NCBI RefSeq assembly: GCF_041224595.1
Contig: NZ_JBGFGN010000162.1
Location: 186,001-250,000, forward strand
Direction of reading: 5' to 3'
From: Donghicola sp041224595
GTDB lineage: Bacteria > Pseudomonadota > Alphaproteobacteria > Rhodobacterales > Rhodobacteraceae
DNA length: 64,000 nt
This document shows, piece by piece, positions 42,401-52,100 of the stretch. Position numbers and translations under genes: made by a program. The notes below the pieces were generated by a model, which worked only from the letters and a program-made list of their open reading frames with translations, was not told the origin of the DNA and ran no database searches. The number at the start of each line of letters is the position of its first letter. The first letter of the stretch is position 1.

Positions 42401-43597
42401 TGGCTTCAGCACCAGCCAGATCAGCGCACCGCCGGCCAGCATGAGGAACGGAGCCATCGCCATGTTGACGGCGGTCCAGCCTTCGACAGCCGTCCCGCCG
42501 GAGCAGTTCATCAAACCGCCAGAGGCCAGCGAGGCCAGCGTCACACCGCCAAAGACCAGCATGTCGTTCATGCCTTGGACGACACCGCGCTCTTCGGGGC
42601 GGTGAGCGCTGGCCAACATGGCGGTCGCGCCAATAAAGCCGAAGTTCCAGCCGATCCCCAGGAGGATCAAGGCAATAAAGAAGTTCTCAATCTCGACACC
42701 CTGTAGGGCGACGACACCCGCGACAGCAAGGATCAAAAGGCCCAAGGACACGACCTTTTCAACGCCAAATCTTGCGATCAAATGGCCTGTAAAGAAGGAC
42801 GGGATGAACATCGCCAGAACGTGGCCACTGACAATGTCGGCGGCGTCTGCTTTGTCGTAGCCGCAACCAACGACAGCCAATGGGGTCGACGTCATGACAA
42901 GGTTCATGAGCGCATAGCTGACCATGCCGCAGATGATTGCCACCACCACGCGGGGCTCGCGCAGGATCTCGCGGCGCGAGCGTGCGGCGGGGGCATCCTC
43001 GGCCGGAACGGGTGGGCGTGGGATGTCCAGCGCCAAAAACAGCAGCATCCCCAACACGTTGATGGCGATCACGGCCATATAGGTCCCGATGAACGGGATC
43101 ACTGAATAATCAACGGTCCATTTCACCAGTTGCGGGCCGATGATGGCCGAGGCGAGGCCACCAGCCAGCACATAGGAAATTGCCTTGGGACGGAATTCTT
43201 CCGACGCGGTATCGGCGGCGGCAAAACGGTAAAAACCCTGCGCACACATATAGATACCGGTCAGGTAGCTGCCCAGGAGGAAGAGCCAGAAATTCGCGTA
43301 AATCAGCGCGGTCACGGCGGTGAAGCTCCCAAGGAGACCGCCAGCGGCACCCAGAATGAACCCCGCTTTGCGCCCATAGCGCTGCATTACGTTTGACAGC
43401 CATGGGGCAGTGGTCATAGACCCAAAAACGATCATTGAGATCGGCAGTGTGGCAAAGCAGGGGTTCGGCGCCAGTTGTTGACCGGCGAGACCGCCGATCA
43501 CGAATATCATACTCATCTGGCTGCCAAGGATCGCCTGAGCGGCGGACAGGACAGCGACATTGCGCTTGGCGCGTTTGTGATCATATGCGGTCGTCAT
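42380..43597 (-). CDS. MFS transporter
   Basis: A 405-residue major facilitator with about twelve membrane helices. Landmarks are QRYGRKAGFILGAAGG between helices 2 and 3, and a cytoplasmic loop around residues 195-215 (RPPVPAEDAPAARSRRE). The ATG at 43597 gives MTTAYDHKRAKR, a normal positively charged start; the open frame further upstream is antisense to the glycosylase gene. Substrate unknown. It is divergent from the AlkA-type gene with 63 bases between starts. Confidence 0.88.
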   Translation of the reverse strand: MTTAYDHKRAKRNVAVLSAAQAILGSQMSMIFVIGGLAGQQLAPNPCFATLPISMIVFGSMTTAPWLSNVMQRYGRKAGFILGAAGGLLGSFTAVTALIYANFWLFLLGSYLTGIYMCAQGFYRFAAADTASEEFRPKAISYVLAGGLASAIIGPQLVKWTVDYSVIPFIGTYMAVIAINVLGMLLFLALDIPRPPVPAEDAPAARSRREILREPRVVVAIICGMVSYALMNLVMTSTPLAVVGCGYDKADAADIVSGHVLAMFIPSFFTGHLIARFGVEKVVSLGLLILAVAGVVALQGVEIENFFIALILLGIGWNFGFIGATAMLASAHRPEERGVVQGMNDMLVFGGVTLASLASGGLMNCSGGTAVEGWTAVNMAMAPFLMLAGGALIWLVLKPKENPAN

Positions 43598-43660
43598 AGG
43601 CGCTAGGCGTAGAACTTTGTTGCGATTGCGTCCAGAGCACTTGTGACGCACTGTGCCACC

Positions 43661-44290
43661 ATGGACGAACGGATCATCATCAGTGACGCCTGCGTAGCCG
43701 AGGGCGCGGCCTGGCTGGCAACGGCTGACCCAAGACTTGCAGCCGCTTTGGAGGCAACCGGTCCGTTGCCCCTGCGCCGGCGCAAGGACGGTTTTGAACA
43801 GTTGCTGAGCGCAATCGTCAGCCAGCAAGTCAGCGTCGCAGCCGCGAATGCGATCTGGAATCGGTTGCGCGCTGCGAAACTGACTGGCCCGCGAAAAGTC
43901 ATGTGGGCGACCGAAGAAGAGTTGCGCGCTTGCGGTATGTCGCGGCAGAAGATCAAGTACGCCAAAGCCTTGGCCGAGGCGCGAATTGATTTCAAGGCGC
44001 TGCGCGACGCTCCGACAGATCAGGTTGTTGCGACCCTGACGCAAGTCAGCGGCATTGGCGTCTGGACCGCCGAGATTTACGCAATGTTCAGTCTGGGGCG
44101 CGCGGATGTCTTTGCCCCCGGTGATCTGGCCCTCCAAGAAGGCGCCCGCATTCTGTTTGATCTGCCCGAGCGGCCCAAAGAAAAAGCCTTGCGCTTAATG
44201 GCCGAAGACTGGAGCCCGTGGCGGGCTGTTGCGGCGCGGCTTCTGTGGGCTTACTACCATGTGGCAAAGGACAGGGAAGGGATCAGATGA
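43661..44290 (+). CDS. DNA-3-methyladenine glycosylase, AlkA/HhH-GPD family
   Basis: A 209-residue base-excision glycosylase removing alkylated purines. The helix-hairpin-helix is VSGIGVWTAEIYAMF, followed by the catalytic Asp in FAPGDLALQ. LLSAIVSQQVSVAAANAIW is the typical early helix pair. It lacks the N-terminal extra domain of E. coli AlkA. ATG at 43661 is preferred over an in-frame GTG at 43643. Overlaps the next gene by 4 bases. Confidence 0.9.
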   Translation: MDERIIISDACVAEGAAWLATADPRLAAALEATGPLPLRRRKDGFEQLLSAIVSQQVSVAAANAIWNRLRAAKLTGPRKVMWATEEELRACGMSRQKIKYAKALAEARIDFKALRDAPTDQVVATLTQVSGIGVWTAEIYAMFSLGRADVFAPGDLALQEGARILFDLPERPKEKALRLMAEDWSPWRAVAARLLWAYYHVAKDREGIR

Positions 44291-44952
44291 CTCGCGTTCT
44301 ACAGTCGGACCGCCGCGAGGCGGCCTCGGGGCAAACCCGCTCGGTAATCGTATTTCTGCATGGCTATGGCGCGAATGGCGCGGACTTGATGGGTTTGGCC
44401 GACCCGCTGGCCGAACATCTGCCTGACACCACGTTCTATGCGCCCGACGCTCCTGAAAATTGCGCTGGCGCACCGATGGGCTATCAGTGGTTTCCGATCC
44501 CGTGGATCGACAATTCGTCCGAGGAAGAGGCAGAGCGCGGGATGCGCGCCGCTGTCGAGGATCTGAACGCCTATTTGATGGGCATTTTGGACGACGAAGA
44601 CATTCTGCCCGAACAACTTGTGCTGATCGGTTTCTCTCAGGGCACGATGATGGCGCTCCACGTCGCGCCCCGTTTCGAAGAGGCCATTGGCGGCGTGATC
44701 GGATTCTCGGGCCGTTTGCTGGTCCCCGAACTGCTGAAAGACGAGGCGAAATCCTATCCGTCGATCCTGCTGCTGCACGGCGATCAGGACGACGTGGTGC
44801 CGCCGCAAAGCCTGCCCGAAGCCGTCGAGGCACTGCAAGCGGCTGATTTCAAAGAGGTTTACGCCCACGTCATGAAGGGCACCGCGCACGGCATTTCGCC
44901 AGAAGGGCTTGGTGTTGCCTTGGCGTTCATGCGCGACAAGCTGGGGATGTAA
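44287..44952 (+). CDS. Alpha/beta hydrolase, phospholipase/carboxylesterase family
   Basis: A 221-residue alpha/beta hydrolase. The nucleophile elbow is GFSQGTMMA, the oxyanion-side motif FLHGYGANG is near residue 24, the acid is in LHGDQDDVVP and the His in GTAHGI. This is the small carboxylesterase/acyl-protein thioesterase group (YpfH-like). Translationally coupled to the glycosylase gene (ATGA). Substrate unknown. Confidence 0.88.
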   Translation: MTRVLQSDRREAASGQTRSVIVFLHGYGANGADLMGLADPLAEHLPDTTFYAPDAPENCAGAPMGYQWFPIPWIDNSSEEEAERGMRAAVEDLNAYLMGILDDEDILPEQLVLIGFSQGTMMALHVAPRFEEAIGGVIGFSGRLLVPELLKDEAKSYPSILLLHGDQDDVVPPQSLPEAVEALQAADFKEVYAHVMKGTAHGISPEGLGVALAFMRDKLGM

Positions 44953-45045
44953 GCCTGCCCGATTTGGAGGCGGGGCTGCGCGCCCCGTCACCAATCTGTC
45001 ACGAAATCTGACTAAAACCGTGAACAACACGCCATATCAAGAGGC

Positions 45046-45105
45046 TTGCCAGAGGTAAGCCGCGATATATAGTGTTAGGTATACGGGGCGGGTTGTCCCG
45101 CCTCG
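45046..45105 (+). promoter_or_regulatory. Promoter and leader hairpin of the HNH gene
   Basis: TTGCCA (45046-45051), 16-base spacer, TATAGT (45068-45073) form a sigma-70-like promoter. The predicted transcript begins about 45080 and would fold CGGGGCGGG-TTGT-CCCGCCTCG (45084-45105, one G-T pair) near its 5' end, 36 bases before the start codon. Confidence 0.5.
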
Positions 45106-45141
45106 GGTCAGTTAGACAGACGGGGCAAAGAGGCTTTATCC

Positions 45142-45726
45142 ATGGACGGTGACTTTAGGACTGAATTCGTAAGAGAACCTGGCGCATTGAAACATCATCC
45201 GGCGCTGGTGCTAAATGCGGACTATCGTCCATTGTCCTACTATCCCTTGTCGCTATGGCCTTGGCAGGAGGCGATCAAGGCGGTCTGGCTCGACAGGGTC
45301 GACATCGTTGCCGAATACGACACCACGGTCCGAAGCCAGAAGATGGAAGTCCGGATACCCTCGGTTGTTGTCCTCAAAGATTTTGTAAAACCTCAAAAGC
45401 GCGTGGCCTTCACGCGCTTTAATCTTTTTCTAAGGGACGAATTTTGCTGCCAATACTGCGGCGGACGGGGCGATCTGACCTTTGATCACGTGATCCCGCG
45501 CGCACGGGGCGGCATCACCAGTTGGGAAAACGTTGTAGCGGCGTGTTCGCGCTGCAATCTGCGCAAGGGGTCCAAATCCTTGCGCCAAGCCAACATGCAC
45601 CTGCGCAAACCGCCAAAGCAGCCCTCAGCCGATGAATTGCAGACGGTTGGACGCAAGTTCCCGCCCAACCACCTGCACGTGAGCTGGATGGACTACCTGT
45701 ACTGGGACGCTGAATTGCAGGCTTAA
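45142..45726 (+). CDS. HNH endonuclease family protein
   Basis: A 194-residue protein with a C-terminal HNH nuclease domain. Two zinc knuckles, CQYCGG and CSRCN, flank the core FDHVIPRARGG with the catalytic His. The N-terminal region LVLNADYRPLSYYPLSLWPW is well conserved in a broad family of chromosomal HNH proteins found in many bacteria, whose role is not established. It is not beside restriction or phage genes. Its stop codon overlaps that of the convergent arginase gene. Confidence 0.87.
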   Translation: MDGDFRTEFVREPGALKHHPALVLNADYRPLSYYPLSLWPWQEAIKAVWLDRVDIVAEYDTTVRSQKMEVRIPSVVVLKDFVKPQKRVAFTRFNLFLRDEFCCQYCGGRGDLTFDHVIPRARGGITSWENVVAACSRCNLRKGSKSLRQANMHLRKPPKQPSADELQTVGRKFPPNHLHVSWMDYLYWDAELQA

Positions 45727-46640
45727 CTGCTATAGGCGCGCGTCGGGCGGTCAAACACACGGCGCCCCAGCGCAGACGCCGCAAGGTCCACCATCAATTG
45801 CGCGGTGCGTCCGCGTTCATCTAGGAACGGGTTCAGTTCGACCAGATCGAGCGAGGTCATGAGCCCGCTGTCCGCGATCAGCTCCATGCACAGGTGCCCT
45901 TCGCGCACTGTCGCTCCGCCGGGAACGGTCGTACCGACTGCAGGCGCCGCAGAGGGGTCTAGGAAGTCCACATCCAGCGACACGTGTAGATTGCCGCCAG
46001 CGTCCGCCACATCCTTGAGAAAGCGGCGGAGCAAGACAGAAATGCCGTTTTCATCAATCTCGCGCATATCGTGGTAGCGAATGTCGCTGTCTTCGAGCAT
46101 GCCACGCTCGGCCTCGTCCACAGAGCGCAGGCCGATGATGCAAATGTTCCGTTCGGGAACGGGATTGGAGACAGCGGGGAAGCCTTCGAACCCGTCGCGG
46201 CCTGTGATGTAGGCCAGCGGGGTGCCGTGTAGGTTCCCGCTCTCGGTGGTCATCAGCGTGTGGAAATCGGAATGGGCATCAAGCCAAAGAACGAACTGGG
46301 GCTTGTCCGTCGCCGCCGCAACGCCAGTGACCGAGCCCAGCGACAGACTGTGATCACCGCCCAAGAAGATCGGCAAGCGTCCCGCTTGCATGGCGTTGCG
46401 GCCCGCGCGATGCAAGGACTGGGTCCAGCCGATGGTTTCGGCCAACGAATGTACAGCGGGATTGGTGCAGTCTGGATCGGCCACCATATCGGGCGTCAGA
46501 TTGCCCACATCGGTCACGCTATGGCCAAGCCGCCGCAGCGCGCGCGCCAGATTGGCTGTGCGATACGCATCGGGACCCATGAGGCAGCCTTTGCCTTTTT
46601 TGCCGCTGTCGACGGGGGCTCCGATCAGTTCGATATCCAT
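45723..46640 (-). CDS. rocF: Arginase
   Basis: A 305-residue manganese enzyme splitting arginine to ornithine and urea. The metal ligands are in GGDHSLSLG (His), LDAHSDFHT (Asp, His, Asp) and SLDVDFLDP (two Asp). The ATG at 46640 starts MDIELIGAPVDSG, the usual arginase N-terminus. Agmatinase is excluded by the GAPVDSGKKGKGC start and overall pattern, though not absolutely. It is a single-gene unit converging on the HNH gene. Confidence 0.92.
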   Translation of the reverse strand: MDIELIGAPVDSGKKGKGCLMGPDAYRTANLARALRRLGHSVTDVGNLTPDMVADPDCTNPAVHSLAETIGWTQSLHRAGRNAMQAGRLPIFLGGDHSLSLGSVTGVAAATDKPQFVLWLDAHSDFHTLMTTESGNLHGTPLAYITGRDGFEGFPAVSNPVPERNICIIGLRSVDEAERGMLEDSDIRYHDMREIDENGISVLLRRFLKDVADAGGNLHVSLDVDFLDPSAAPAVGTTVPGGATVREGHLCMELIADSGLMTSLDLVELNPFLDERGRTAQLMVDLAASALGRRVFDRPTRAYSS

Positions 46641-46779
46641 GCGCTCAAATCCTTTTGGTCCAATTCCGGCCTGCGGGGCCGTTCTAACAGGAGGTGGGCC
46701 GCCGCGCCGGATTCGCAAGACCAACTGTACGAACGGCGCAGGTCCGCTGGCAACAACCCGCGCGAAGTCACCCTGATGC

Positions 46780-46812
46780 AAAAAATCCCGATGATGTTAC
46801 CATCACCGGGAT
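46780..46812 (-). terminator. Rho-independent terminator of the YSC84-like gene
   Basis: On the minus strand, ATCCCGGTGATG pairs with CATCATCGGGAT around GTAA (one mismatch), followed by a run of six T. It begins 28 bases after the stop codon of the lipoprotein gene. Confidence 0.8.
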
Positions 46813-46839
46813 CTCTGAATTCTGCCGATGCAGCCGCAA

Positions 46840-47400
46840 TCAGGGGATGATGCGGGTGTACTTGGACCCTTCGAGCGTGGCCCCAACGCGCAGACCGGTC
46901 TGACCAAAGACCACCGCGACGACGGGCGCCAGCGATGTTGTCGTCTCGGCGCGGATCTTCTCGCCTTTGTCGGCCAGAGCATATTCGACGTTCGCGCCCG
47001 CAGCCCAACCGCTGGAGCGACGGAAATCCGCCAGTGCATCGGGGGTCATGAAGAACAGAACGTGCGCATACTGCTGCGCGCCGATCTGGAAGCCGACGGT
47101 GCCCTTGGTCGAGGCATAGTAATCGACGGTCGCGTTGTTGATGCGCAGCGCGCCACGGCCATAGGCCCCGCCAAAGCCAAGCCCAGCTTCGGTCACCAGC
47201 GGCATGACCAGCATACCGACCGATTTATCGGCCAGCTCGCGAGTGCCGGGGTAATTGTTGAACATGTAGCTCAACGTGCTGTCGACGCGGGCATCGATGA
47301 TCTGAGCGCCCTGCGAGTTCACACCGTTGCCACATGCGGCCACCAGCGGAAGAGCGCCCAAACCGGCGATGGTAAAGAAACGACGGCTAATGTCTGTCAT
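46840..47400 (-). CDS. YSC84/SYLF-domain lipoprotein
   Basis: A 186-residue predicted lipoprotein: SRRFFTIAGLGALPLVAAC ends in a lipobox with Cys23, and the RR pair hints at possible Tat export. The rest is a SYLF (YSC84) lipid-binding domain, with GMLVMPLVTEAGLGFGGAYG, QIGAQQYAHVLFF and SLAPVVAVVFGQTGL. SYLF domains bind phosphoinositides in eukaryotes; the bacterial function is unknown. Monocistronic with its own terminator. Confidence 0.85.
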   Translation of the reverse strand: MTDISRRFFTIAGLGALPLVAACGNGVNSQGAQIIDARVDSTLSYMFNNYPGTRELADKSVGMLVMPLVTEAGLGFGGAYGRGALRINNATVDYYASTKGTVGFQIGAQQYAHVLFFMTPDALADFRRSSGWAAGANVEYALADKGEKIRAETTTSLAPVVAVVFGQTGLRVGATLEGSKYTRIIP

Positions 47401-47508
47401 GGGTTTGCCTGTCCTCTATCGGGGTATTCCCGGTTTATTTTGACGCAATTATAGGCATGTCCAAAGGTTATGTCACCCGACAAGCGCACCTTGGGCCAGA
47501 TTTACAGG

Positions 47509-48507
47509 TCAAACACCGATGATCTTGGCAGCAGCGGGGGCAAAATAGGTCAGAACGCCATTACAGCCCGCACGTTTGAAGCACATTAGGCTCTCCATCA
47601 TGGCGCGTTCGCCGTCGATCCAGCCGTTCTGCGCTGCGGCCTGCATCATCGCGTATTCGCCGCTGACCTGATAGGCGTAGACGGGCACGCCAAACTCGTC
47701 CTGCGCGCGGCGGCAGATGTCCAGATAGGGCATGCCGGGCTTGACCATGACCATATCCGCGCCTTCGTCCAGATCGCGGGCGATGCAGCGCATGGCCTCA
47801 TCCGTGTTGGCTGGATCAAGCTGGTAGGTCTTCTTGTCACCTTTCAGAACGCCAGAGGCGCCAACCGCGTCGCGGAACGGCCCGTAAAAAGCGCTGGCGT
47901 ATTTCGCACTGTAGCTCAGGATCGCGACGTTGATGTGGCCTGCATGTTCCAGCGCCTGACGCATGTCACCGATCCGCCCGTCCATCATGTCCGACGGTCC
48001 GATAATATCTGCACCCGCTTCGGCCTGCGACAGCGCCTGTTTGACCAAGGCTTCGACCGTTTCGTCATTCACCACATAGCCATCAACCAAGAAGCCATCC
48101 TGACCCGTGATGTTGTAGGGGTCAAGCGCCACGTCGGTCATGACGGCCATGTCCGGCAGGGCGGCTTTGATCGCGCGTGTCGCGCTGTTCGACAGATTAT
48201 CGGGGTTCCATGCCTCGGCGCAGTCCAGCGTTTTCTTGGCCGGATCGGTGTAGGGGAACAGACAGATTGTGCTGACGCCCAGATCAAACGCCTCTTTGGC
48301 GGCCTCGACGATTTTGTCCACGCTGCGGCGGTACACACCGGGCATCGAAGGCACAGGCTCTTCGACCCCTTGGCCATCGCGGACAAAGACCGGCCAAATC
48401 AGGTCATCCACGCTCAGGTTGTTTTCGCGGACCAAGCCGCGCAGGGCAGGGGTACGGCGCACGCGGCGCGGACGGCCGGCAGGAAAAGCAGCAGGAGCAT
48501 AGGGCAT
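47509..48507 (-). CDS. hemB: Delta-aminolevulinic acid dehydratase (porphobilinogen synthase)
   Basis: A 332-residue enzyme joining two 5-aminolevulinates into porphobilinogen for heme and chlorophyll. Both active-site lysines are seen, in LSYSAKYASAFYGPF and VMVKPGMPYLD. The metal loop reads TDVALDPYNITGQDG, with Asp where zinc-type enzymes have Cys, so this is the magnesium/potassium-type enzyme. A GGAGG ribosome site precedes the ATG at 48507. Divergent from the small membrane protein gene. Confidence 0.95.
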   Translation of the reverse strand: MPYAPAAFPAGRPRRVRRTPALRGLVRENNLSVDDLIWPVFVRDGQGVEEPVPSMPGVYRRSVDKIVEAAKEAFDLGVSTICLFPYTDPAKKTLDCAEAWNPDNLSNSATRAIKAALPDMAVMTDVALDPYNITGQDGFLVDGYVVNDETVEALVKQALSQAEAGADIIGPSDMMDGRIGDMRQALEHAGHINVAILSYSAKYASAFYGPFRDAVGASGVLKGDKKTYQLDPANTDEAMRCIARDLDEGADMVMVKPGMPYLDICRRAQDEFGVPVYAYQVSGEYAMMQAAAQNGWIDGERAMMESLMCFKRAGCNGVLTYFAPAAAKIIGV

Positions 48508-48624
48508 GATCGGACCTCCAAAGGTTTTTTGATGGGTGCCACGGATTTGCAGTCACCTCAAGTCTGGGCATTACGGATCAACCGCGCTATGTCCCGTTCC
48601 TGACATCATTTTCAGGAGAGTGCC

Positions 48625-49149
48625 TTGGACCTTGGCGGGCGTATCTTTGAACTGATCGACATGCGGTCATTCTCCAATCTGTGGTACTGGATTGTGCTGG
48701 CGGCGATGTGGTCGTCCCTGAGCCATTTTGTGCTGGGGGTGCCCTATGACATGGTCGGGCGCGCGCGCAAACACGCCGGTCAGGAAATGGACGATCTGAA
48801 CGCGCTGGTCCACATCAAGGCGCGGCGCATGCTGATGGTCTACGACCGTGCAGGCACATGGATTGTGGCGGGTTTGTCCTTTACGCTCAGTATGCTGCTG
48901 TTTCTGGGATTCTGGTTTGGACTGGAGTTCGCGCAGGCGGTTTTCCTGCTGATGGCCCCCGCGATGATCGTCACGTTTCTGCGGATGCAATTCGCCGGTC
49001 GGATCATCGACAACACGATCCAAGGCACCGCCCTGTGCGATGCCATCACCCGCAACCGGTTCTACACCCAACTGATTGGGATGATCTCGGTATTCGTGAC
49101 CTCGCTTTGGGGCATGTACCAGAACCTCAGCATCGGAGTACTGGGATAA
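48625..49149 (+). CDS. Conserved Rhodobacteraceae membrane protein of unknown function
   Basis: A 174-residue membrane protein with about four hydrophobic segments (residues 20-40, 78-100, 103-120, 148-165). The start is TTG at 48625 after AGGAGAG. FELIDMRSFSNLWYWIVLA is strongly family-like; I recall such proteins being labelled 'component of SufBCD complex' in Rhodobacteraceae, but nothing in this sequence or its neighbours supports a Suf role. It ends 3 bases before mfd, so the two are very likely co-transcribed. Confidence 0.75.
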   Translation: MDLGGRIFELIDMRSFSNLWYWIVLAAMWSSLSHFVLGVPYDMVGRARKHAGQEMDDLNALVHIKARRMLMVYDRAGTWIVAGLSFTLSMLLFLGFWFGLEFAQAVFLLMAPAMIVTFLRMQFAGRIIDNTIQGTALCDAITRNRFYTQLIGMISVFVTSLWGMYQNLSIGVLG

Positions 49150-49152
49150 GTT

Positions 49153-52100
49153 ATGGCAACTTGGAACGCTCAACACCTGACCGTGGGCGGCGCGCCCGAA
49201 GGCTATGACGCCCGCCTCATTCTGTCCGAGATGGAGCGCAGCAAAGCGCCCGTTTTGCACGTGGCCCGCGATGACAAGCGGATGCAGGCGATGCGGGACG
49301 CGCTCAAGTTCTTTGCGCCGGACATGCCGGTCTTTACCTTTCCGGGGTGGGACTGTCTGCCGTTTGACCGCGTGTCACCAAACCCTGACATCACCGCTGC
49401 GCGCATGGCCTTGCTGGCCGCAATGGTTCACGGGATGCCGGAAAAGTATGTTCTGCTGACCACTTTGAATGCCGCAACCCAGCGCGTACCAGCGCGGGAT
49501 ACCCTGCGCGGCGCGTCCTTTATCGCGTCGGTCGGCAGCCGCGTGGACGAAAAGGAACTGCGAAATTTCCTTGTGCGGATGGGCTTCAGCCAAAGCCCGA
49601 CAGTGATGGAGCCCGGTGACTACGCCATCCGCGGCGGCATCATCGACATCTTTCCGCCCGGCGATACGGGGCCTGTGCGTCTGGATTTCTTTGGCGACAC
49701 GCTCGACGGCATCCGCCGCTTTGATCCGGTCAGCCAGCGCACCACGGACAAGCTCGACATCATCGAACTGGCGCCTGTCTCCGAAGTGATCCTAGAGGAC
49801 AGTGCAATCACGCGCTTCCGTCAGAACTACCGTATCGAATTCGGTGCGGCGGGCAGTGACGACCCTCTGTACGAAGCGGTCAGTGCAGGGCGCAAGCAGC
49901 AGGGGATGGAGCATTGGCTCCCATTCTTCCACGAGCGGCTGGAAACCCTGTTCGACTTTGCCCCCGATGCGGTGATTACCTTGGACGAGGCGATGACCGC
50001 CGCGCGTCTGTCCCGCTGGGAGGGCATCGCAGACCAGTACGAAACCCGCCAGCACGCCCTGCAAACCAGCAAGAAGGGCGACACGCCCTACAAACCCGCG
50101 CCGCCTGAACTGCTGTACCTGACCGACGAGGCATGGAACGAGACGGTGAACAGCCGCCGCGTGATCCAGTTCAACCCCTTACCCCAAGCGACGGGTCCGA
50201 ATGTGACCGACGCAGGCGGACGGATCGGGCGGAATTTCAGCCCCGAACGGCAGCAGGAAAGCGTCAGCCTGTTTGGTGCCTTGGCCGATCATATCAAGTC
50301 CAAGCTGGCCAAAGGCCCCGTGGTCATCGCCAGCTACTCCGAAGGCGCGCGCGAGCGTCTGACTGGCCTGATCGAGGATGAAGGTCTGGCCGAGGCGATC
50401 CCGATTATGGATGGCACCCGCATCGGCAAGACTGGTTTGCATCTGGCCGTCTGGTCGCTGGAGCACGGGTTCGAGGCCCCGATGGGCGACAAGGCTCTGA
50501 CCGTGATCTCGGAACAGGACGTTCTGGGGGATCGCCTGATCCGCCAACCCAAGAAACGCCGCAAGGCCGAGAACTTCCTGACCGAGGCGACTTCGCTGAC
50601 GCCGGGCGATCTGGTGGTGCACGTGGACCACGGCATCGGTCGCTATTTGGGCCTAGAGGTGGTGACAGCCGCCGGTGCGGCCCACGAATGCATCGTTCTG
50701 GAATACGCCGAGGCGGCGCGTCTGTACCTGCCGGTCGAGAACATCGAACTTCTGTCCCGCTACGGCCATGACGAAGGGCTTTTGGACCGTCTGGGTGGCG
50801 GCGCATGGCAGGCCAAGAAGGCCCGCCTAAAAGAGCGCATTCGCGAGATGGCCGACAAGCTGATCCGCGTGGCCGCCGAACGCGCCCTGCGCAAGGGCCA
50901 GATGCTGGAGCCGCCCGCCCACGCGTGGGAAGAGTTCTGCGCGCGTTTCCCCTATCAGGAAACCGACGACCAGCTGCGCGCCATCAACGACGTTGTCGAG
51001 GATCTGACCAGCGGCACCCCCATGGATCGCCTGATCTGCGGCGACGTGGGCTTTGGCAAGACCGAAGTCGCCATGCGTGCGGCCTTTATCGCGGCCATGT
51101 CCGGTGTTCAGGTGGCGGTCATCGCGCCCACCACGCTGCTGGCCCGCCAGCACGCCAAAGGGTTCCAAGAGCGTTTCCGCGGCTTCCCGTTGGAAGTGCG
51201 CCAACTGTCCCGTTTCGTCAGCTCCAAACAGGCGTCAGAAACTCGCAAGGGACTGGCGGACGGCACCGTCGATATCGTCGTCGGCACCCACGCCGTTCTG
51301 GCCAAGACCATCAAGTTCGACCGCCTGGGTCTGCTGATCATTGACGAAGAGCAGCACTTCGGGGTGAACCACAAAGAGCGTCTGAAAACTCTGCGCTCAA
51401 ACATCCACGTGCTGACCCTGACTGCGACCCCGATCCCTCGGACGCTGCAGCTGTCGCTGACGGGTGTCCGTGATCTATCGATCATCGGCACGCCGCCCGT
51501 GGACCGTCTGTCGATCCGCACCTACGTGTCCGAATTCGACAAGGTCACCATCCGCGAGGCGCTGCTGCGCGAACACTATCGCGGCGGGCAGTCGTTCTTT
51601 GTTGTGCCGCGCATCACTGATCTGGCCGAGATCGAGGACTTCTTGAAAGAGCAGGTGCCAGAGGTCAGCTATATCGTGGCCCACGGCCAGATGGCGGCGG
51701 GGGAACTCGACGACCGCATGAATGCGTTCTACGACGGCAAATACGATGTGCTCTTGGCGACTACGATTGTGGAGTCTGGCCTAGATATTCCCACCGCGAA
51801 CACCATGGTCGTGCACCGCGCGGATATGTTCGGTCTGGCGCAGCTCTATCAGATCAGGGGCCGCGTGGGCCGTTCGAAAACCCGCGCCTATGCTTACCTG
51901 ACCACCAAACCTCGGGCGAAACTGACCGCGACCGCGGAGAAGCGTCTGCGCGTGTTGGGGTCGCTCGATACCTTGGGCGCGGGCTTTACGCTGGCCTCGC
52001 AGGATCTGGACATTCGCGGGGCGGGCAACCTGCTCGGTGAAGAGCAGTCCGGCCAGATGAAAGACGTGGGCTATGAACTCTATCAATCCATGCTGGAAGA

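Noticed and set aside
44970..44988. GGGGC-TGCGC-GCCCC hairpin after the esterase gene considered as a fifth copy of the dispersed repeat
   Set aside because: It has a similar hairpin but no trace of the conserved TATTTT/AAGATGAAAG box, and no T tail for a clear terminator.
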